Position numbers and translations under genes: made by a program. The notes under the pieces were generated by a model, which did not search any database, had not been told where the DNA came from, and saw nothing but the letters and a program-made list of their open reading frames with translations. From Shewanella sairae (lineage in GTDB: Bacteria; Pseudomonadota; Gammaproteobacteria; Enterobacterales; Shewanellaceae), in contig NZ_JAKILT010000012.1 in assembly GCF_023283535.1 (NCBI RefSeq), positions 1 through 64,000 on the forward strand: a stretch of DNA of 64,000 nt, written 5' to 3'. This document shows positions 25,852 through 35,052 of the stretch, piece by piece (position 1 is the stretch's first letter; each line of letters begins with the position of its first letter).

Positions 25852-25862
25852 ATGAGTATTAA
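25752..25862 (+). CDS. Possible 36-residue upstream frame overlapping yejK start
   Basis: ATG 25752 opens a frame of 36 codons (start [20 protein letters not shown]) ending at TAA 25860-25862, overlapping the yejK start at 25852 by 11 bases in another frame. That layout would permit translational coupling. No good Shine-Dalgarno precedes it and I recognise no similarity, so it could be chance. Confidence 0.2.
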   Translation: MTNNIIQVIAEHQFYTTEREPKADSPCQILSRLNEY

Positions 25863-26880
25863 CGTCGAACAAGCAATTATCCACTTCATTTCACAAGATG
25901 GTGAAGGTCAACTAAGTTGTCGATTGCGTCCACAACCTTTGCTTAATAGCCAAGCAGTTGAGGCGATGCTAGAAGAGTTACACCAAACCTATACTACTAA
26001 AGCGGGTAAAGGATTTGGTCATTTTGGTATTAATGGCGAAGACGGCGAAGCAAACACCAAATTCAAAGAAGCGTTAACGACTTACCGTAGTGGTGATCTT
26101 GGCTTTGTCGAGTTTTCTGGCATTGCCGGTACCTTGCTTCAAGAAGAACTGTCTAAATATGACTTTAGCACGGGTGGTTTTTTACTCCTATCTTGCTACA
26201 CCTACATGACAAGTGATTATTTGTTTGTGTCTTTATTGAATGCTAAATCATCAATGACAGTACTTGATGATATGGAACTGTCGCAAAACACTCACCTTGA
26301 TTTAAATAATGTGCAGCTTGCTGCACGTATCGATTTAACTGAGTGGCAAGCAGAACCGGATTCAAAGAAGTATATCTCGTTTGTGCGTGGACGTGCCGGA
26401 CGAAAAGTCGCTGACTTTTTCCTCGATTTCATGGGCTGTGTTGAAGGCGTAAATACTAAGGCGCAAAACAAGTCACTAATGAATGCGGTTGAAGACTTCG
26501 TTGGTAATAGCGAGTTGACTAAAGATGAACGTCAACAAGCGCGTGAGCGTGTATTTGACTATTGTACAGAGCGTTGTGATGAAGGTTCATCAATTCAAAT
26601 TAAAGATCTGGCTGATGAATTAGCTGACCAAGGAATGGATTCGTTTTACGATTTTGCTCAAGGCGGTTCATACGACTTGGAAGAAGAATTCCCAGGTGAC
26701 AAACCAACACTTAGACAGTTGAAAAAGTTCTCTGGTACCGGCGGTGGTGTAACCTTAAGCTTTGATGGTCAGCATCTTGGTGAACGAGTGATTTATGATC
26801 CAGTGTCAGATACCATTATTATTAAAGGCGTTCCTGCAAATCTAAAAGATCAGTTAGATCGTCGCTTAAAAGGCGAGTAA
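25852..26880 (+). CDS. yejK: Nucleoid-associated protein YejK (NdpA)
   Basis: DNA-binding nucleoid protein of 342 residues (E. coli YejK 335). Conserved segments include [46 protein letters not shown] and [23 protein letters not shown], then ends [17 protein letters not shown] chose the ATG at 25852 because the family starts [12 protein letters not shown] and GAGG lies upstream. A longer in-frame start at 25777 would add 25 unrelated residues. It is divergent from yejL-yejM. The cellular role is poorly defined even in E. coli. Confidence 0.93.
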   Translation: MSINVEQAIIHFISQDGEGQLSCRLRPQPLLNSQAVEAMLEELHQTYTTKAGKGFGHFGINGEDGEANTKFKEALTTYRSGDLGFVEFSGIAGTLLQEELSKYDFSTGGFLLLSCYTYMTSDYLFVSLLNAKSSMTVLDDMELSQNTHLDLNNVQLAARIDLTEWQAEPDSKKYISFVRGRAGRKVADFFLDFMGCVEGVNTKAQNKSLMNAVEDFVGNSELTKDERQQARERVFDYCTERCDEGSSIQIKDLADELADQGMDSFYDFAQGGSYDLEEEFPGDKPTLRQLKKFSGTGGGVTLSFDGQHLGERVIYDPVSDTIIIKGVPANLKDQLDRRLKGE

Positions 26881-27251
26881 CGGTGGCGATAAGCCCATTC
26901 ATATTGCCTCGTCACTACATTATAGCGAGTGCATGATGCGCCATTGCTTTACTAAAAATACCGAGCCATAGTGCTCGGTTTTTTTATGAGCGATTATGAT
27001 ATTTATTTTAGCGCAGTAATTTCTGCATCAAGGGATATAAAGCTCTACAATCAAATCGCTTGTTATTGTATGTAACCTCTGCTTTAAAACACTGCAATCA
27101 GCATTAAAAAAGTCGAATGTTAGCGCTGTTCATTGTAAGCTACTGCAATACTCAACGCAGCTTCGTTCTGTCTGCGTTAAACCTTATTCATCCTGCGGCC
27201 ACTGCTGTATGGACTATGACTGGTAGACTGTTTTTCTACCTAGGAGCAAAA
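26881..27251. other. 371-bp intergenic region after yejK
   Basis: Contains the yejK terminator at 26957-26985. An open frame in phase with the next gene runs from 27117, but its sequence has no family similarity and a good ribosome site points to the ATG at 27252. I see nothing else. Confidence 0.5.
26957..26985 (+). terminator. Terminator of yejK
   Basis: ACCGAGC / GCTCGGT stem with loop CATAGT and a run of seven T. Confidence 0.8.
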
Positions 27252-28130
27252 ATGCAACTGTTCGTTAAAGATTTGACCGTGATTGATTTTTCTTACCTGT
27301 GTCCGATCAGAGGTATGGTAGGTGAAAGCTGGATTGTTGATGTATTACTTGATGGTGGTTTAGACGAGCAAAACATGGTGCTTGACTTTGCTAAAGTAAA
27401 ACGCACCATAAAAAACACCATTGATGATGTGGCAGATCATCGATTGTTGATCCCAACCGCCTGCAGTGAAGCGCGTTGGCAACAAAAAGGCGATCGCGTA
27501 TGGATGGACTTTTCAAGTCAACAAGGTGATATTCATCTTGCGTGTCCGTCACAAGCTTTCGCTCTTATTCCTAGTGAACTCATTGATTTTGAAAGCGTGA
27601 ATAAATTTTTGCGGCAAGCGTTAAAAGAAGTGTTGCCCGACAATGTAGAAGGGATCTCGTTAACACTTAGAAATGAACTGCACGATGCGCCTTATTATCA
27701 TTATAGCCATGGCTTAAAGAAGCACGATGGTAACTGTCAGCGTATTGCTCATGGTCACCGTAGCCCTGTAACGGTTTTTGAAAACGGCGTTGCAGCACCA
27801 AAGTGGGATGAATATTGGGCTAAACGTTGGCATGATATTTACCTTGGCACAGTTGAAGATCAAGTTTCAGTTTCGACATTAGTTTTGTCGCCGCAGACTG
27901 AAGTGACAGATGACACTCATTTTGGCTTTCACTATCAAGCGCCACAAGGTGATTTCCAACTGGCAATGCCTAAAGGTCTTTGCGATATTTTACCGCACGA
28001 TACCACCGTTGAATTACTGGCGGACTATATGGCACAAACCCTGTCAGATAAAGTACCAAGCAGTGACTTTAAGGTGATTGCTTATGAAGGCGTTGGCAAA
28101 GGGGCAATAGCAAGCCGACCCGCTCAATAA
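27252..28130 (+). CDS. 6-pyruvoyl/6-carboxytetrahydropterin synthase-like protein, tandem domains
   Basis: Protein of 292 residues with two PTPS-like (T-fold) units. Unit 1 (about 1-135) has GESWIVDVLLDGG, MVLDFAKVKRTIKNTIDDVADHRLL but no metal-binding HGH. Unit 2 (about 145-290) has SHGLKKHDGNCQRIAHGHRS: a candidate zinc site (His, HGH) with a Cys in the position of the QueD catalytic Cys, then a late Glu in VIAYEGVG. QueD is about 120 residues and makes 6-carboxytetrahydropterin for queuosine; PTPS makes tetrahydrobiopterin precursors. The function here is uncertain. Start at 27252 is backed by TAGGAG. The M23 peptidase gene follows 26 bases later. Confidence 0.75.
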   Translation: MQLFVKDLTVIDFSYLCPIRGMVGESWIVDVLLDGGLDEQNMVLDFAKVKRTIKNTIDDVADHRLLIPTACSEARWQQKGDRVWMDFSSQQGDIHLACPSQAFALIPSELIDFESVNKFLRQALKEVLPDNVEGISLTLRNELHDAPYYHYSHGLKKHDGNCQRIAHGHRSPVTVFENGVAAPKWDEYWAKRWHDIYLGTVEDQVSVSTLVLSPQTEVTDDTHFGFHYQAPQGDFQLAMPKGLCDILPHDTTVELLADYMAQTLSDKVPSSDFKVIAYEGVGKGAIASRPAQ

Positions 28131-28156
28131 TATAACCAAAGTTTAAAGGAGTCGCT

Positions 28157-28993
28157 TTGAGAGCAATAACCCAGATTATCTTTACAAGTGTGTTAAGTGG
28201 TTTAGCATTTCAGGCCAATGCAGCTGTTGAGCTCAAAGGGGAATTAGTCCAAGGCGCATTAGTGCGTGCTCAAGTCCAGCCTGGCACGCAAGTGTTTTTA
28301 AATGATGAGCCAGTGAAGGTTAACGCTCAAGGTGATTTCGTTTTTGGCTTTGCGCGAGAAGCACAGCTTGAGCAAATGCTTAAACTTGTCTATCCAGGCG
28401 GGTTAACTCAACTTAAGCCGCTTACGCTAAAAAAGCGCGCATACAAGATCCAAAATATCACCGGGATCAGTAAGAAAATTATGAAGCCAGATCCTAAGGC
28501 GCAAGCTAGAGCGGCTGAGGATTCAAAACAAGTTAAGGTTGCGCGTGCGCAATTTACAGCAAGCAACGCTTTCAATCAGGATTTTATCTGGCCACTTACA
28601 GGTAGAATTAGCGGGGTTTATGGTAGTCAACGTATCTATAATGGCAAACCCGGTACGCCACATTACGGTGTCGATGTCGCAGCAAAAACAGGGACTGTGG
28701 TCGTAGCCCCTGCAGACGGTGTAATTTCGTTGTCAGTGCCTGATATGTTTTATTCTGGCGGGACTATGATTATCGACCATGGTTATGGAGTGAATTCGAG
28801 CTTTTTACATTTGAGCAAGCTTTACGTCAAACCAGGCGACATCGTTAAACAAGGAGATAAGGTTGCTGAAGTGGGATCTACTGGCCGCTCTACAGGGCCG
28901 CATTTAGATTGGCGGATTAATTGGTACCAAATGCGATTAGATCCAACCACAGTTGTGCCTTCAATGAAAAGTGTCTTAGCAAGAGAAAAGTAA
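28157..28993 (+). CDS. M23-family peptidoglycan metallopeptidase (LytM domain)
   Basis: Secreted protein of 278 residues: signal peptide about 1-22 (AFQANA), a beta-rich N-terminal domain (about 25-100) and a C-terminal LytM/M23 domain (about 135-272). HYGVDVA gives the HxxxD zinc pair; the last motif is GPHLDWRINW, where HLD replaces the usual HLH third ligand. HLDW variants occur in a subset of proteobacterial M23 proteins, as I recall, so it may still bind zinc, or it may be an activator. It likely acts on peptidoglycan in the periplasm. TTG start at 28157 with AAGGAG before it. Possibly co-transcribed with the upstream PTPS-like gene. Confidence 0.88.
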   Translation: MRAITQIIFTSVLSGLAFQANAAVELKGELVQGALVRAQVQPGTQVFLNDEPVKVNAQGDFVFGFAREAQLEQMLKLVYPGGLTQLKPLTLKKRAYKIQNITGISKKIMKPDPKAQARAAEDSKQVKVARAQFTASNAFNQDFIWPLTGRISGVYGSQRIYNGKPGTPHYGVDVAAKTGTVVVAPADGVISLSVPDMFYSGGTMIIDHGYGVNSSFLHLSKLYVKPGDIVKQGDKVAEVGSTGRSTGPHLDWRINWYQMRLDPTTVVPSMKSVLAREK

Positions 28994-29011
28994 TGCCGAG
29001 CACCCTTTAAT

Positions 29012-29039
29012 AAAAAAGCAGCCATCAAGGCTGCTTTTT
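29012..29039. terminator. Bidirectional terminator between M23 gene and DUF2062 gene
   Basis: AAAAAGCAGCC / GGCTGCTTTTT stem, loop ATCAA, flanked by A- and T-tracts, between convergent genes. Confidence 0.85.
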
Positions 29040-29051
29040 ATTTTAAATCAG

Positions 29052-29558
29052 TTATTTGTAACGTTTTTTCCACTTAAATAATACCGAATATTTCCATAAC
29101 GTCTGTATTAAAAAATATCCAATCAGTGAGAAAATACCAGCCAATACCACACAGCCCAATAAAAAGGGTGGCCCAATAGTTTCTATGGAAGCTTGAAACC
29201 ATTGCCAACTGGCTTCAAAGTTGAATGCTTGAGGATCATGCCCAAGTAAAGTTGCCCCGAGTAGATAGGCAATATAAAACATAAACGGCATGGTGATAGG
29301 GTTGGTGATCCAAACCAGTGCTACGGCAACGGGTAGATTAACATTAAATAAAATAGCTAAAGCTGCTGCTAGCACCATTTGGAAAGGCATTGGTAGCCAT
29401 GCGACAAATAAACCAACGGCAAAAGCGCCTGGTGCTGAATGGCGGTTTAATGTCCACAAATTAGGTTTTAAGAGCAGATCTCCGAACATACGCAAATTCT
29501 TGTGTTCGCGTAATGTTTCAGGCTTAGGCATGAATCTTTCAATAAATTTTTTTGGCAT
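29052..29558 (-). CDS. DUF2062 small membrane protein
   Basis: Protein of 168 residues. The N-terminal basic segment ends RHSAPGAFAVGLFVAWLPMPFQMVLAAALAILFNVNLPVAVALVWITNPITMPFMFYIAYLLG (from about 39, cut here only in words), which carries the DUF2062 pattern PxPFQMxLAA and WxTNPxTMxP. Two to three TM helices are predicted, with an amphipathic start. The function is unknown. In Shewanella and Vibrio it is often beside comEC, as here, divergent with a 32-base gap. Confidence 0.88.
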   Translation of the reverse strand: MPKKFIERFMPKPETLREHKNLRMFGDLLLKPNLWTLNRHSAPGAFAVGLFVAWLPMPFQMVLAAALAILFNVNLPVAVALVWITNPITMPFMFYIAYLLGATLLGHDPQAFNFEASWQWFQASIETIGPPFLLGCVVLAGIFSLIGYFLIQTLWKYSVLFKWKKRYK

Positions 29559-29590
29559 AACTTCTATTTGCTGTCTTAACTTAGTTCACT

Positions 29591-31948
29591 ATGAATCGAT
29601 TTATGTGCGGCTACTGCGTCACCATTGTGTCTACAATGTTCTGGCCATCCTTGGTTAATCTATACATCCTACCTTTATTAATCGTAGTGGTTATTACAGC
29701 TGGTCGGCGTTTTCCATTTGTCGCCGGTAGCTTGCTAGCTATCTGCTGGATTAGTATTTTTCATTCAATATTAATAGACTGGAACAAAGATAAAAATGCC
29801 AAAATATTAAAGGTTGAAGGGGAGATCATATCATTAGTTGGCTCTAACAGCGACTGGATTAGTGTGGATATTGTGCTGATTGATTCAATTTTACCCCGTG
29901 GCATGACAGGTAAATTGCGGCTTTTTTGGCAAAACCCACCGCCAATATCAGTCGGTCAGCGTTGGCAACTAACCATAAAGCCTAAACCTATCACCAGTAT
30001 TTTAAATCAAGGCGGTTTTAATCAGCAAAAGCACTTTGTGGCTAATCATATTATAGCCAAAGGTAAGGTTATTAGTGGAAAACTTGTTTCTAAAAATAGT
30101 TCCTATAGAACGGGACTAATTGAAGAATTGACGCCCGTTTTGAGGTTACATGCTAGTGGTGATCTTATATTAGCCTTGGTTTCTGGGGATAAATCATTAA
30201 TTCAGAACAAGCGTTGGCAAGAGTTAAGGGTCAGTGGTGCAGGGCATTTGTTTGCGATATCCGGTTTACACTTATCGGTTATTTCAATGTGGATACTGTT
30301 TTTTACTCGGTTTTGTTTGTACCGGTTTTTACCAGTAAACCATCGTCGAAATTGGCTGCTTTCGATAGGTATCGCTGCAGCAGGAGCAATGTTTTATGGG
30401 TATCTAGCAGGCTTTTCGATATCAACGAAACGTGCTCTAGTCATGATACTTGCCTATATATTATTTAGTGCACTCAGTCGGCATTCATCGAGTTGGGAGC
30501 GATTGTTATATGCACTCTTTGTGCTTTTATTGCTTGATCCGTTAAGTATATTAAGTGCCAGTTTTTGGTTATCTTTTAGTGCATTAGCTATTATTTTATG
30601 GACGATAACAAGGTATTACGACTCAAAGAATACTTTGAGGAACGCAAGAGTAGAGGAGAAAATTGAAAAGTGTGACACTGGCTATTTTGAACGAATGCAG
30701 CGGAAAATCTCCCCTGCTGTAAAAACGTTTTGGGCGGTGCAATGGCGGTTAACTATTGGGTTAGGCGTGATTCAGGCGATTTTCTTTTCGGGAACCTCAA
30801 TGGTTAGCCTATTAGTGAATATTGTTTTGCTGCCTTGGTTTAGTTTTCTCTTAATCCCGGTCAGTTTATTATCTTTGCTTATGTTCATATTGGCTACCCG
30901 TTTCGGTTTTGATGGTAGAGGCATGTTTGATCTAAGTGCGCTACTGATGGAACCCGTTGTATGGATTTTAGATTATGCTAATAGTTTGACTTACGCTTGG
31001 CTACCGCTATCTGATGAGTTAATTGCAGCGCTCGCCCTCTTATGTTTAGGCTGTTATTTAGCATGCAATATCACGCACAGCCGCTGGCGCTGGGCGTTAT
31101 CAATAATGATGTTGCCTATTGCACTCCAGAGTTTGTTTTTATTGTTTAGCCTTTATGACACCGCACGGTGGCAGGTGCATATTCTCGATGTTGGTCAAGG
31201 CTTGTCAGTCATTGTTGAACACAATAAACGTGCTTTGATATATGACACAGGTGCCCGTTATGGCGATAGTTTTAGTTATGCAGAGCGCGCAATTAAGCCT
31301 TTCTTAGTGAGTAAAGGTATAAACGATGTAGATTTTATCGTTGTCAGTCATGGCGATAATGATCATGCTGGTGGCGCTGGTTTTATGATTGATAATTATC
31401 CTGCCGCGGAAGTGATATCCGATATTAACCCGCTGCAGAATTTGAGCTGTAGACCGCAGTCGATTGCTTGGCAGCAGTTGAACATTGAAATATTAGCGCC
31501 GAGTACATCTTTGCCCGGTAATAACGGCTCTTGTGTGTTACGAGTTGATGATTCGAATAACAGCGTGTTATTAACGGGAGATATTGAAAAGCAGGCAGAG
31601 CTAGCACTTATCACTGCCGTTAAATTGCCGCATACGCTAAAAAGCCAGCTGCTTATTGCGCCGCATCACGGCAGTAAAACGTCTTCAACAGAGGGGTTCA
31701 TTGATGCTGTTGCGCCTGAGTTAGTGGTGTTTCCTGCCGGATTTCGAAATCGTTATGGATTTCCCAAAAATGAAGTCGTAGCACGTTATCAAAAACGCAG
31801 GATCCCAAGTTTAACCGTCGGAAATGAAGGACAAGTGAGTGTTTTATTTGAGCAAAATACAATGAAAGTGCGTACATATCGAACAGATTTAGCACCATTT
31901 TGGTATAACCAAGTGTTTAGGTTTGGTCTGGTGCAAAATCCAGAGTAG
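29591..31948 (+). CDS. comEC: ComEC/Rec2-type DNA uptake protein
   Basis: Inner-membrane protein of 785 residues, typical length. N-terminal TMs (about 15-60), a soluble OB-like region (about 70-170), the competence domain with its polytopic core (about 200-525, GAGHLFAISGLHLSVISMW and the second region with LLVNIVLLPWFSFLLIPVSLL) and a C-terminal metallo-beta-lactamase-like domain (about 535-760) with DVGQGLSVIVE, SHGDNDHAGG and APHHGSK. It forms the channel that passes single-stranded DNA during transformation and may degrade the other strand. It lies upstream of msbA-lpxK with a 32-base gap; other competence genes are not in view. Confidence 0.93.
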   Translation: MNRFMCGYCVTIVSTMFWPSLVNLYILPLLIVVVITAGRRFPFVAGSLLAICWISIFHSILIDWNKDKNAKILKVEGEIISLVGSNSDWISVDIVLIDSILPRGMTGKLRLFWQNPPPISVGQRWQLTIKPKPITSILNQGGFNQQKHFVANHIIAKGKVISGKLVSKNSSYRTGLIEELTPVLRLHASGDLILALVSGDKSLIQNKRWQELRVSGAGHLFAISGLHLSVISMWILFFTRFCLYRFLPVNHRRNWLLSIGIAAAGAMFYGYLAGFSISTKRALVMILAYILFSALSRHSSSWERLLYALFVLLLLDPLSILSASFWLSFSALAIILWTITRYYDSKNTLRNARVEEKIEKCDTGYFERMQRKISPAVKTFWAVQWRLTIGLGVIQAIFFSGTSMVSLLVNIVLLPWFSFLLIPVSLLSLLMFILATRFGFDGRGMFDLSALLMEPVVWILDYANSLTYAWLPLSDELIAALALLCLGCYLACNITHSRWRWALSIMMLPIALQSLFLLFSLYDTARWQVHILDVGQGLSVIVEHNKRALIYDTGARYGDSFSYAERAIKPFLVSKGINDVDFIVVSHGDNDHAGGAGFMIDNYPAAEVISDINPLQNLSCRPQSIAWQQLNIEILAPSTSLPGNNGSCVLRVDDSNNSVLLTGDIEKQAELALITAVKLPHTLKSQLLIAPHHGSKTSSTEGFIDAVAPELVVFPAGFRNRYGFPKNEVVARYQKRRIPSLTVGNEGQVSVLFEQNTMKVRTYRTDLAPFWYNQVFRFGLVQNPE

Positions 31949-31980
31949 AATGCTTCTTTTGCCAATATGTTAATTTCCCA

Positions 31981-33804
31981 ATGACAACATCCCCTAAAAA
32001 TGAAGTCTGGACTGTATTTAAGCGTTTACTTGGTTATTTAAAACCCCTTAAAGCAGTGCTGGCTTTAGCCATTTTTGGCTTAGCTATGTATGCCCTTGTT
32101 GATGCAACGTTTATCGCTGTTATTAAGCCATTTATTGATGAAGGCTTTGGTGGACAGGCAGGACAAGCTGCACAGGCTACTGGTGGAATTGGCGGTATCG
32201 ATTTTGGAACCGGTGCAGGCTTTAATTCCGGAAGTGACGTATTACTGATAGCGCCATTAGTGGTTATTGGCCTATTTTCGCTTCGCGGCTTAGCAAACTT
32301 TTTGTCGACTTATTGTATCTCTTATATGAGTGCTCGGGTGATTATGGATATGCGTCAGGAAGTATTTGAGCATTACCTGACACTGCCTGTGAGTTATATA
32401 GATAAAGAGAACACGGGTAACTTAATTTCTCGTGTGACTTATGACACCGAACAGATTGCTCGCGCTTCGGGTAGTGCGTTGATAACGATTGTACGCGACA
32501 GTATTACCGTCATCGGCATGATAGCGATTATGTTCTATTTTTCATGGAAATTATCGTTGGTCATTTTAGTCGTTGGGCCGATTATTGGTTTAGTGATTAC
32601 TATTGTCAGCCGTCGTTTCCGCAAAGTCTCTAAGCAAATTCAAACGGCAATGGGCGGCGTAACTGCAGCAACTGAGCAGATGATTAAAGGCCATAAAAAC
32701 GTCTTGTCTTTTGGTGGTCAGCAAACAGAAGCTGAGCGTTTTGCTAAAGTCAATAATCAAAATCGTTACCAAACAATGAAGCTCGCGACAGCGCAGGCTA
32801 TTAGCCAACCTTTAGTGATGATTATTGGTTCATTTGCTTTAGCGTTTGTGCTTTATGCCGCTAGCTTGGATAGTATGAAAAGTGAGCTAACCGCAGGTAC
32901 GTTCGCCACTATTCTTGCCGCTATGCTGGCGATGTTGCAACCGATTAAAAACTTAACGCGAGTTAATGCTGAGTTCCAACGTGGTATCGCAGCCTGTACG
33001 ACGGTATTTGAATTACTTGATACCGAACCTGAAAGCGATAAAGGCACACTTGAAGTTGAGCGCGTTAAAGGTGATTTATCATTTAACCAGGTGAACTTTA
33101 GCTACCCTGGACAAGAAAAGTTAGCCTTAGATGGTATCGACTTTACTGTAGAGCAGGGACAAACCTTAGCTTTAGTAGGACGTTCTGGCTCAGGTAAGTC
33201 AACCATTGCAAGTTTAGTAACCCGTTTCTACACCGGCTTAAAAGCCGGTGATATTACCCTAGACGGGCATAATATTGACGAATACAAATTAAAAACCTTG
33301 CGCAGCCAAGTGGCCTTAGTATCCCAGCAAGTGACATTATTTAATGACTCTATCGCCAATAACATCGCTTATGCTTATCCGGGCGTAGCGTCTCGAGAGC
33401 AGATCATTGAAGCGGCAACGCTTGCTCACGCAATGGAGTTTATTGAGCCGATGCCTGAGGGGCTAGATACCCAGATTGGTGAGAATGGTGTGATGCTATC
33501 GGGTGGACAGCGCCAACGTATTGCGATTGCGCGCGCCATTTTACGTAATGCGCCAGTACTTATTCTTGATGAGGCGACATCTGCGCTTGATACCGAGTCT
33601 GAAAAAGCGATTCAGCAAGGTTTGGATAATTTACGTCAAAACAGAACTTCTGTTGTTATTGCTCATCGCTTATCAACTATTGAAAGCGCTGATCAGATTT
33701 TGGTTGTTGACCAAGGTAAGATTGTTGAGCGTGGTAACCACGAAACCCTATTGGCTCAAGGTGGGGTATATGCCAACCTGTATCAAATGCAGTTTGGTAG
33801 TTAA
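31981..33804 (+). CDS. msbA: Lipid A flippase MsbA
   Basis: Half-transporter of 607 residues (E. coli 582) that flips core-lipid A across the inner membrane. Six TM helices lie in about 20-310, then the nucleotide-binding domain: Walker A GRSGSGKST (about 400), LVSQQVTLFNDS, signature LSGGQRQRIAIARAI, Walker B LILDEATSALD. An insertion of about 25 Gly/Ala/Gln-rich residues (about 60-85) enlarges the first periplasmic loop; its role is unknown. Homodimer. It is directly followed by lpxK with no gap, in the common msbA-lpxK order. Confidence 0.95.
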   Translation: MTTSPKNEVWTVFKRLLGYLKPLKAVLALAIFGLAMYALVDATFIAVIKPFIDEGFGGQAGQAAQATGGIGGIDFGTGAGFNSGSDVLLIAPLVVIGLFSLRGLANFLSTYCISYMSARVIMDMRQEVFEHYLTLPVSYIDKENTGNLISRVTYDTEQIARASGSALITIVRDSITVIGMIAIMFYFSWKLSLVILVVGPIIGLVITIVSRRFRKVSKQIQTAMGGVTAATEQMIKGHKNVLSFGGQQTEAERFAKVNNQNRYQTMKLATAQAISQPLVMIIGSFALAFVLYAASLDSMKSELTAGTFATILAAMLAMLQPIKNLTRVNAEFQRGIAACTTVFELLDTEPESDKGTLEVERVKGDLSFNQVNFSYPGQEKLALDGIDFTVEQGQTLALVGRSGSGKSTIASLVTRFYTGLKAGDITLDGHNIDEYKLKTLRSQVALVSQQVTLFNDSIANNIAYAYPGVASREQIIEAATLAHAMEFIEPMPEGLDTQIGENGVMLSGGQRQRIAIARAILRNAPVLILDEATSALDTESEKAIQQGLDNLRQNRTSVVIAHRLSTIESADQILVVDQGKIVERGNHETLLAQGGVYANLYQMQFGS

Positions 33805-34797
33805 ATGCAGTCTTGGGTTAATCGACTATGGTATCAAGGTCACCCGCTTAGATTTGTATTGTGGCCTTTATCGTTACTGTTTGCTCTTGTTACAGCAACG
33901 AGACGACAGCTTTTTAAAATTGGGCTAAAGCAAGCGATTAAACTTCCCATGCCGGTGATTATTGTCGGGAACATTACTGTTGGCGGCAGCGGTAAAACCC
34001 CCACGGTGATCTACTTAATTGAATTGCTGCGCAGCCATGGCATGAAACCCGGGGTGATTAGCCGTGGCTATGGCGTTGAAATCGACGGTGTGAGAGCTGT
34101 ATTGCCTGAAGACTCGGCTGATAGCGTTGGTGATGAACCTGCAATGATCGTAGCGCGCACCCAAGTGCCTATGGTTGTAGGGGCTAAACGAGTCGATGCG
34201 GCGAATAAGCTATTAGCAGACTTTGATGTGGATATCATCATTAGCGACGATGGTTTGCAACACTATCAGTTAGCACGAGATATTGAACTGGTGATCCTTG
34301 ATGGTGAGCGCCGCTTAGGTAATGGAATGTTACTGCCTGCAGGCCCTCTACGTGAAGGCGCTTGGCGTTTAGATAGTGTTGACCATGTTATTGTAAATGG
34401 TGGCGATGCACTTGCTAATGAACAATTGATGACATTAGAGCCCAGCAAGTGGTTGCCTGTGTCAGCACTGCATCATGGTGGCTCAGTTCCTACAAAGAGT
34501 GATTCTATTGTGGCGATGGCTGGTATTGGTAATCCACAGCGGTTTTTTGATTCATTATTAGCTCAAGGTTATGAAGTCGAACAGGTTCAAGCTTTTGATG
34601 ATCATAGTGATTACCAAGAATCTGTTTTGACTGAACTGGCAGATGGTCGAATCTTAGTAATGACAGAAAAAGATGCGGTGAAATGTCGCGATTTTGCAAA
34701 AGATAACTGGTGGTATCTCGCAGTTGATGCGAAGCTATCTTCCTCATTTGATAAACAACTACTGACTAAAATTGATCAGTTAGTAGCAGATAAGTAA
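33805..34797 (+). CDS. lpxK: Tetraacyldisaccharide 4'-kinase (lipid A)
   Basis: Membrane-associated kinase of 330 residues that phosphorylates the 4' position of the lipid A disaccharide. Walker A is [13 protein letters not shown] (about 53-65), followed by [17 protein letters not shown] and DDGLQHYQL (about 147-155), all LpxK hallmarks. N-terminal hydrophobic helix (about 15-32) anchors it. The ATG follows the msbA stop TAA without a spacer, so coupled translation is likely. ycaR follows 11 bases later. Confidence 0.95.
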   Translation: MQSWVNRLWYQGHPLRFVLWPLSLLFALVTATRRQLFKIGLKQAIKLPMPVIIVGNITVGGSGKTPTVIYLIELLRSHGMKPGVISRGYGVEIDGVRAVLPEDSADSVGDEPAMIVARTQVPMVVGAKRVDAANKLLADFDVDIIISDDGLQHYQLARDIELVILDGERRLGNGMLLPAGPLREGAWRLDSVDHVIVNGGDALANEQLMTLEPSKWLPVSALHHGGSVPTKSDSIVAMAGIGNPQRFFDSLLAQGYEVEQVQAFDDHSDYQESVLTELADGRILVMTEKDAVKCRDFAKDNWWYLAVDAKLSSSFDKQLLTKIDQLVADK

Positions 34798-34808
34798 AGG
34801 CATTCAAA

Positions 34809-34982
34809 ATGGCATTTGATAAAAAATTACTCGAAATCGTTGCGTGTCCAGTGTGTAAAGGCAAACTTGAATACAATAAAGAAGCGCAGCAGTTAATCTG
34901 CAAGGCTGATAAGTTGGCTTATCCTATCAATGATGGCATTCCGGTTTTACTTGAAAACAAAGCTGAACCGTTAGCTGAGTAG
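34809..34982 (+). CDS. ycaR: YcaR/Trm112-like zinc-ribbon-type small protein
   Basis: Protein of 57 residues (start [18 protein letters not shown], end [11 protein letters not shown]). CPVC and a later Cys ([20 protein letters not shown]) mark the Trm112/UPF0434 family; E. coli YcaR is about 60 residues. It lies in the standard place after lpxK. The AAAGG ribosome site sits about 10 bases upstream. The usual next gene, kdsB, is absent here; a terminator follows and the next gene is on the other strand. Confidence 0.92.
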   Translation: MAFDKKLLEIVACPVCKGKLEYNKEAQQLICKADKLAYPINDGIPVLLENKAEPLAE

Positions 34983-34994
34983 TTTAGTTGCACC

Positions 34995-35021
34995 AAAAAA
35001 GCGCCTTAATGGCGCTTTTTT
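34995..35021 (+). terminator. Terminator of msbA-lpxK-ycaR
   Basis: AAAAAAGCGCC / GGCGCTTTTTT stem with loop TTAAT, followed by T-tract, 13 bases after the ycaR stop. Confidence 0.85.
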
Positions 35022-35052
35022 GTTGTTTAAATTTAGCTATAACTTGTTTTCC

